The position numbers and the translations under genes were made by a program. Below, piece by piece: positions 1 to 3,485 of a stretch of 8,413 nt of DNA. The notes below the pieces were generated by a model. That model had not been told where the DNA came from. It was given only the letters and a program-made list of their open reading frames with translations, and made no database searches. The DNA is from Planctomycetota bacterium (GTDB lineage Bacteria > Planctomycetota > PUPC01 > DSUN01): assembly GCA_016872875.1 (NCBI GenBank), contig VGYW01000358.1, forward strand, positions 1-8,413, given 5' to 3'. Positions within the stretch are counted from its first letter, which is position 1; each line of letters begins with the position of its first letter.

Positions 1-261
1 GGCCTCCACGCCGGGGTTCTCCAGGCCGATGGAGTTGATGAGGCCGGCCCCGCCGGCCGTCTCCACGATGCGTGGGGTGGGGTTGCCCAGCCGCGGCTCG
101 CGGGTGACTGATTTCAGGATGATCGCGCCGAGCTGCCTGTTCGAGAAGCCCTCGACGCGTTCCAGCTCCTCGCCCCAGCCGCATGTGCCCGAGGCCGCGA
201 CCAGCGGGTTTCGCAGCCTCAGGCCCGCAAAGTCAACTGAGAGGTCCACCCCGCTCGACAA
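1..261 (-). CDS. pyrD: Dihydroorotate dehydrogenase, class 1B catalytic subunit (N-terminal 87 residues, runs off the window)
   Basis: Oxidises dihydroorotate to orotate in de novo pyrimidine synthesis. The class 1B enzyme is a cytosolic FMN protein that passes electrons through PyrK to NAD. The visible N-terminus has the family hallmarks: RNPLVAASGTCGWGEE (residues 17-32, the FMN/substrate strand, usually NPV..ASGTFG), a lysine at 50 within ILKSVTREPRLGNPTPRI (the FMN/orotate-contacting lysine and the following turn), and NSIGLENPG at 76-84 (the orotate-binding N-x-x-G-L-x-N loop). The catalytic loop lies beyond the window. I chose the TTG start at 259-261 because an AGGAG (269-273) sits 7 bases upstream; a GTG at 247-249 is a weaker alternative. 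The pyrK gene two genes upstream supports the 1B assignment. Its translation signal lies just past the large hairpin at 291-435. Confidence 0.93.
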   Translation of the reverse strand, partial: MSSGVDLSVDFAGLRLRNPLVAASGTCGWGEELERVEGFSNRQLGAIILKSVTREPRLGNPTPRIVETAGGAGLINSIGLENPGVEA

Positions 262-268
262 GCTCTCT

Positions 269-273
269 CTCCT
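269..273 (-). promoter_or_regulatory. Ribosome binding site of pyrD (decides a TTG start)
   Basis: AGGAG on the minus strand, 7 bases before the TTG at 259-261. No ATG exists in frame near the conserved N-terminus, so this site is the main reason for choosing TTG. Confidence 0.7.
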
Positions 274-290
274 ATGTTCGCAGTCTTCCC

Positions 291-435
291 TGATGCGTGA
301 TGCGTGACCCGTGACCAGAGAGCTACGAGCTTCGAGCGACGAGCCGCGAGCCAAGCACAGGAGCACACGGTTGCTCGCCTTCAGGCTCGTAGCTCGTGGC
401 TCGCGGCTCGCGGCTCCTCTTGTCACGCATCACGG
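291..435. repeat. Heptamer arrays arranged as a long imperfect inverted repeat (about 55 and 52 base arms, 31 base loop)
   Basis: The left arm contains TGATGCG, TGATGCG, TGACCCG (291-311), a short TGACC remnant, then AGAGAGC, TACGAGC, TTCGAGC, GACGAGC, CGCGAGC (317-351). The right arm contains GGCTCGT, AGCTCGT, GGCTCGC, GGCTCGC, GGCTCCT (384-418), then GTCACGC, ATCACGG (422-435). The right arm is the reverse complement of the left in the same nested order (GAGC units inside, TGATGCG units outside), with mismatches and small indels. Transcribed, it would fold into a hairpin with loop 353-383. It fills the gap between the membrane-protein gene and pyrD and contains the stop codon of the former (430-432). 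No U-tract follows, so it is not a classical terminator. Processing, mRNA stability or attenuation are possible roles, and all are inference. Confidence 0.85.
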
Positions 436-1056
436 CCCTTTCTCCTGAACGATCTTGGGGAAGCGCTGGGCGATCTCGGCCAGCAGCTTCTTGGCCTCGG
501 CCTCCTCGAGGCCCTGGCCGAAGCGGACGGTGCTCGCGCCGTAGTCGAAGGCCATGATGCCCCCCGATCTGCTCCACCACTTGGTGGCTCCCTGCATCCC
601 CCAGGGGTTGGAGGGGTCGTAGGCGGGCACCGACACACGCAGGGCCGAGACCTCCGCAAGCGCGTACCGCTTCTCGCGTCCCTTCCCAACCGACCTCTTC
701 CTGATGCCGAGGGATTCGCCGTCAAGGGTGACGATCTCGACGCCCTTGAGATTCCAGAGCCACTGGCGGATTGCCATCACGCCGCCAACCGTCCAGCCCC
801 CCAGCCAGGCGAGCAGGAAGGCCACCAGGAAAACGGCCGGCCCGTCAGAGCCTGCCTGGTGCTCACCCGCGGGTGGGCTCAACAGCGCAGGAAGAAACAG
901 CGCAGGCACGGCGATCTCTCCCACGGCCCAGCCGATCAGCCAGAAGCCCAGGAACAGGATCATGAACCAGTTCTTCCTGCTCGGGACGGCGATCGTCAAC
1001 TGGCCGAATGAATCGGTGAGCGTGTAGCGTGGCTTCGCCGGCTCGACGTAGGTCAT
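430..1056 (-). CDS. Small membrane protein with two TM helices and a PH-like cytoplasmic domain, function unknown
   Basis: I do not recognise a named family. The 208-residue protein has a short charged N-terminus, two hydrophobic segments (about residues 30-59, NWFMILFLGFWLIGW onward, and about 73-100, AVFLVAFLLAWLGGW onward), then a soluble part from about 106 to 200. That part alternates short strands (VEIVTLDGESLGIRKRSVG, YALAEVSALRVS, GGIMAFDYGASTVRFGQGL) and ends in an amphipathic helix (EAEAKKLLAEIAQRFPK). This layout resembles bacterial PH-like domains tethered to the membrane; the match is by eye only. The frame stays open to 1161, but the ATG at 1054-1056 is preceded by a near-perfect AAGGAGG (1064-1070) 7 bases away, and the extension would run into the heptamer hairpin, so I use the shorter form. 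It sits between pyrK and pyrD, with a large inverted repeat on each side. Confidence 0.8.
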   Translation of the reverse strand: MTYVEPAKPRYTLTDSFGQLTIAVPSRKNWFMILFLGFWLIGWAVGEIAVPALFLPALLSPPAGEHQAGSDGPAVFLVAFLLAWLGGWTVGGVMAIRQWLWNLKGVEIVTLDGESLGIRKRSVGKGREKRYALAEVSALRVSVPAYDPSNPWGMQGATKWWSRSGGIMAFDYGASTVRFGQGLEEAEAKKLLAEIAQRFPKIVQEKGP

Positions 1057-1063
1057 GCCCGGG

Positions 1064-1070
1064 CCTCCTT
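1064..1070 (-). promoter_or_regulatory. Strong ribosome binding site for the membrane protein
   Basis: AAGGAGG on the minus strand, 7 bases before the ATG at 1054-1056. It settles the start against a longer open frame reaching 1161. Confidence 0.75.
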
Positions 1071-1096
1071 GGTCAGGCACCCCGGCGGCTACTCCG

Positions 1097-1185
1097 GACG
1101 CGTGACTCGTGACGCGTGATTCGGAGAAGCCAGCTTGGCAGCCTTCTGTTCTCTGAGTCACGCGTCACGGGTCACGCGTCATGCG
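1097..1185. repeat. CGTGACN heptamers forming a 26-bp near-perfect inverted repeat
   Basis: The left arm at 1097-1122 and the right arm at 1155-1180 are reverse complements with 24 of 26 positions matching. Both arms are built of 7-base units: CGTGACT, CGTGACG, CGTGATT on the left; GAGTCAC, GCGTCAC, GGGTCAC, GCGTCAT on the right. The 32-base loop contains a second short complement (AGAAG 1125-1129 with CTTCT 1143-1147). It lies between the pyrK stop (1199) and the Shine-Dalgarno of the membrane-protein gene. The unit is the same family as the outer units of the 291-435 hairpin. There is no U-tract after it on the transcribed strand. Confidence 0.9.
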
Positions 1186-1198
1186 CCCGCTATTGCCA

Positions 1199-2215
1199 TC
1201 ACCAGTGCACCTCTGCCGCATCGAGCACTGGCCCATCAGTGCAGAGCTTCCTGTGGCCGACGCGGCCGTTTGGCAGGAGGACCTCGACGACGCAGGAGTT
1301 GCACACGCCCATGCCGCAGGCCATGCGCTCCTCCATCGCCACCTGGCACGGGGCGCGGTGGGCGCGGGCGAGCTCGGCCACGCGCGCCAGCATCGCTCGC
1401 GGGCCGCAGGCGTAGATGTGGACGCCATCGCTCCCACGCTTGCGCAGGAAGGCGGCGAGAAGGTCGGTGACCAGGCCGCCGTAGAGCCTTCCGCCCGCCT
1501 CGGCAGCGAGGGCGACGACGACGCCGAGGGACTCGAGCTCGGCGGACGTGAGGCACACGTCGGGCAAGCCCTCGACGAACGAGGCGCGGGGCAGAGACGC
1601 CCCGCCCACAACGGTCTCGAGGGGCAGGCCCTCGGCGGTCTGCGCGCCGATGAAGGCATAGGTCGGGTGTCCGAGGCGGCGCAGCTCGCGGGCGAGCATG
1701 CCCAGGCCTGCCCAGCCGCAGCCGCCGGCCACAAGGGCCGCGGCCACGCCGGGCGGCGGGAGCGCGAAGCTGTTGCCGAGCGGCCCGAGCAGCTTGAGGC
1801 CCGTGCCGAGGGGCAGGTCGCCGAGCAACCGGCTCCCATCCCCCACCGCCTTGATCAGGAGCGCCAGCGTGTTGGGCGAGGGAGCGGAGCGATCCGACGG
1901 ATCGGTCGGACCAGTCGAATCAGTCGAATGAGTCGAATGAGTCGAATCAGTACGATATACGCGGTGAACGCTGAACGGGCGCCGAACGAGGAATGGCCGG
2001 CCCCCGCCCCATGCCCCGCCCTCCAGCACGCGATAGCCGAAGTCGGGCGAGGGCAGCATGACGTTGACGAATTGCCCCGGCCTCGCGGCCGCGGCTATGC
2101 GCGGGCAGTGCAGGGCCAGCTCGACGGTGTCGGCGGCCACCAGCTTGCGGCCAACCAGCGCCGCCGCCTCATCGAGCACCCGTCCCGCTGAGCACGCGCC
2201 TGCCATGCCGCGCAC
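1199..2215 (-). CDS. pyrK: Dihydroorotate dehydrogenase electron transfer subunit (FAD and 2Fe-2S protein)
   Basis: Partner of class 1B PyrD: takes electrons from PyrD's FMN through a 2Fe-2S cluster and FAD to NAD+. Domains in order: FAD-binding barrel (residues about 12-150) with PGQFVNV at 46-52, RRPFSV at 78-83 and PLGNSF at 145-150; NAD-binding part with GGCGWAG at 164-170 and YACGP at 268-272; C-terminal cluster motif with cysteines 300, 305, 308 and 325 (C-x4-C-x2-C-x16-C). At 338 residues it is longer than the usual 250-290. The excess is in the FAD barrel: a Gly-rich stretch at about 57-73 and a Ser/Thr/Asp-rich insert at about 88-113 encoded by 9-base repeats. Start: GTG at 2213-2215 with AGAGGA (2225-2230) 9 bases upstream; the ATG at 2204-2206 is an alternative. 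pyrD is two genes downstream. The HCP-like antisense reading frame is a shadow. Confidence 0.93.
   Translation of the reverse strand: MRGMAGACSAGRVLDEAAALVGRKLVAADTVELALHCPRIAAAARPGQFVNVMLPSPDFGYRVLEGGAWGGGRPFLVRRPFSVHRVYRTDSTHSTHSTDSTGPTDPSDRSAPSPNTLALLIKAVGDGSRLLGDLPLGTGLKLLGPLGNSFALPPPGVAAALVAGGCGWAGLGMLARELRRLGHPTYAFIGAQTAEGLPLETVVGGASLPRASFVEGLPDVCLTSAELESLGVVVALAAEAGGRLYGGLVTDLLAAFLRKRGSDGVHIYACGPRAMLARVAELARAHRAPCQVAMEERMACGMGVCNSCVVEVLLPNGRVGHRKLCTDGPVLDAAEVHW
1891..1953. repeat. In-frame 9-base tandem repeat inside pyrK
   Basis: Seven successive 9-base units on the plus strand: GATCCGACG, GATCGGTCG, GACCAGTCG, AATCAGTCG, AATGAGTCG, AATGAGTCG, AATCAGTAC. Conservation is best in the middle and decays at both ends. 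Because the unit is a multiple of three, the frame of pyrK is kept and the array encodes a Ser-Thr-His/Asp tripeptide repeat (residues about 88-109) right after the RRPFSV motif of the FAD domain. The intergenic arrays nearby have a 7-base unit, which would not keep frame. Confidence 0.9.
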
Positions 2216-2233
2216 CGCCGACTGTCCTCTGCC

Positions 2234-2324
2234 CTCCGTGGTCCGTAGTCCGTAGTCCGTGGTCCGTGGTCCGTGGTCCGTAGTCCGTGGTCCGTGGTCC
2301 GTAGTCCGTAGTCCGTGGTCCGTG
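2234..2324. repeat. Tandem array of 7-base units GTCCGTR between folD and pyrK
   Basis: One degenerate unit (CTCCGTG, 2234-2240) is followed by 12 perfect GTCCGTR units from 2241 to 2324. The last base of the units runs A A G G G A G G A A G G. The array fills most of the 116-base gap between the folD stop (2332-2334) and the pyrK ribosome binding site. It has no inverted partner, unlike the two arrays further left. Heptamer tandem repeats are known in cyanobacteria as STRRs; this array has the same period but I do not recognise the unit. Confidence 0.95.
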
Positions 2325-2331
2325 GTCTCTC

Positions 2332-3399
2332 CTACCCGCTCAGCTTGGCGGCCTCGACGACGTTTCGGAGGAGGAGCGCCGTGGTCATTGGGCCAACGCC
2401 GCCAGGCACGGGGGTGATCCAGCCGGCGACCTCTTTGGCCTTCTCGAACTCCACGTCGCCGCAGGTGATCATGTCGGGCTTGCCCTTGGGGTTGAGGACG
2501 GGCTCGCCCTTCTCGTCGAGGGCGCGCGGCACGCGGTTGATCGCCACGTCAATCACGACGGCGCCCGGCTTGATCATGTCGGCCTTCACGAGCGGGCCGT
2601 AGTCGGGCACCTTGGGCTTCTTGACCTTCTCCGGGTTCTTGAGGTGCTTCCTCAGCCGGTCGGCGTAGGAGTTCCAGACCCCCTGGCTCTTGCCCGTGGC
2701 GACCACCAGGATGTCGCCCTGCCGCGTGGTCTCGGCCAGGTTGGTCGTCGCAATGTGGCAGCAGGTCACTGTGCAGAAGTGGGCGAGGAGAAGGAGGACG
2801 ACCGGCTTTCCGACGATCTCGCTGTGGCCGACGACGACCGCGTGCTTGCCATACATGTCAATGCCCGTCGAGCGGATGAGTTCGACGGAGCCTACGGCGG
2901 TGCAGGGGGCGGGCGCGGGCATGTTCCAGGCGAGCGACTCCTTGAGCCATTCGTCGTAGTTCTCGGGCACGCCGCGTCGCATCAGGGCGGCCTGGCTCGT
3001 GGCGAGGACAACGCGGCCGACGTTTGCCGGGCACATCCCCTCGGCGTCCTTCAGCGGGCTGATCCGCGACTGGAGCACGCGCGAGTCGCACCCCTCGGGC
3101 AGCGGCATCTGGATGATGATGCCCGTCACGTCCTTCGCGGCGTTGAGCTCCTCGATCCGCTTGAGGAGCTGGTCCTGGGTCGAGGTGATCGGTTGCTCGT
3201 CCACCTCGTAGCGGATGCTGATCTCCTCGCAGCTCTTCTTCTGGTTGGCCACGTAGATACGCGAGCCGGGGTTGTCGTTGGCCTGGAGCGCCACCAGGTG
3301 GGGGGCCTTGCCGATGGACTTCAGGCACTCGACCTCTTTTGCGAGGCGCTCCTTGATCCTTGCGGCAATCGCCTCGCCATCAATTGCCACTGCTGCCAC
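2332..3399 (-). CDS. folD: FolD-like methylenetetrahydrofolate dehydrogenase, probably lacking cyclohydrolase activity
   Basis: FolD normally interconverts 5,10-methylene-, methenyl- and 10-formyl-tetrahydrofolate in the cytosol. Seen here: IDGEAIA near the N-terminus, the YVANQKKSCEE motif (residues 49-59), IIQMPLPEG (95-103), KDAEGMCPANVGR (117-129), PCTA (165-168), the nucleotide-binding GHSEIVGKP (191-199) and the C-terminal signature PVPGGVGPMTTALL (330-343). The catalytic lysine of the Y-x-x-x-K motif is glutamine (Q53), and the folate-contacting aspartate of KD-x-DG is glutamate (E120). The protein is 355 residues against the usual 280-300, because of extra segments at about 131-163 and 239-272 plus a longer loop at 291-312. 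Start: GTG at 3397-3399 with TAAGGAG (3408-3414) 8 bases upstream. It heads the probable operon with pyrK and pyrD. Family assignment is firm; the dehydrogenase-only activity is inference. Confidence 0.93.
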   Translation of the reverse strand: MAAVAIDGEAIAARIKERLAKEVECLKSIGKAPHLVALQANDNPGSRIYVANQKKSCEEISIRYEVDEQPITSTQDQLLKRIEELNAAKDVTGIIIQMPLPEGCDSRVLQSRISPLKDAEGMCPANVGRVVLATSQAALMRRGVPENYDEWLKESLAWNMPAPAPCTAVGSVELIRSTGIDMYGKHAVVVGHSEIVGKPVVLLLLAHFCTVTCCHIATTNLAETTRQGDILVVATGKSQGVWNSYADRLRKHLKNPEKVKKPKVPDYGPLVKADMIKPGAVVIDVAINRVPRALDEKGEPVLNPKGKPDMITCGDVEFEKAKEVAGWITPVPGGVGPMTTALLLRNVVEAAKLSG

Positions 3400-3407
3400 G
3401 AGCTTGT

Positions 3408-3414
3408 CTCCTTA
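3408..3414 (-). promoter_or_regulatory. Ribosome binding site of folD (decides a GTG start)
   Basis: TAAGGAG on the minus strand, 8 bases before GTG 3397-3399. It makes this GTG the clear start, in agreement with the usual FolD N-terminus. Confidence 0.75.
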
Positions 3415-3457
3415 CAACGGCCCTGGAATCGAACCCAACTTGGGGCGAACGTGCTCT

Positions 3458-3485
3458 ATCATAGTGGACTCACGGCGCATTGCAA
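3458..3485 (-). promoter_or_regulatory. Candidate sigma70 promoter for the folD-pyrK-pyrD cluster
   Basis: On the minus strand TTGCAA (3480-3485) and TATGAT (3458-3463) are separated by 16 bases, which matches the -35/-10 consensus at 4 and 5 of 6 positions. TATGAT stands out in such GC-rich DNA. The site overlaps the last codons of the restriction-modification gene, putting the start of transcription near 3451 and giving a leader of about 50 bases. Just downstream, at 3434-3444, is a short palindrome (CCCAA-C-TTGGG) that could be an operator. This is pattern-based only. Confidence 0.45.

Noticed and set aside
29..307. Plus-strand frame at the left edge
   Set aside because: It lies opposite the N-terminus of pyrD, which shows conserved dihydroorotate dehydrogenase motifs in the minus-strand frame.
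291..435. Rho-independent terminator
   Set aside because: The stem is far longer than usual and interrupted, and no run of U follows it on the transcribed strand before the pyrD ribosome binding site.
1057..1161. Longer form of the membrane protein beginning at 1161
   Set aside because: The added 35 residues come from the heptamer hairpin and have no ribosome binding site, while AAGGAGG stands at ideal distance from the ATG at 1054-1056.
1181..2191. 336-codon plus-strand frame opposite pyrK
   Set aside because: Antisense shadow of pyrK, whose flavin, NAD and iron-sulfur motifs are unmistakable. The SRMSRMSRIS stretch in it is only the 9-base repeat read on the other strand.
2234..2324. CRISPR array
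   Set aside because: The units are 7 bases with no spacers between them; this is a simple tandem repeat.
3415..3470. A tRNA gene on the minus strand suggested by GGGTTCGATTCC and GATAGAGCAC
   Set aside because: The spacing between the D-arm-like and T-arm-like pieces is too short for an anticodon arm, there is no 5' acceptor strand or D-stem partner, and the T-stem pairs poorly.
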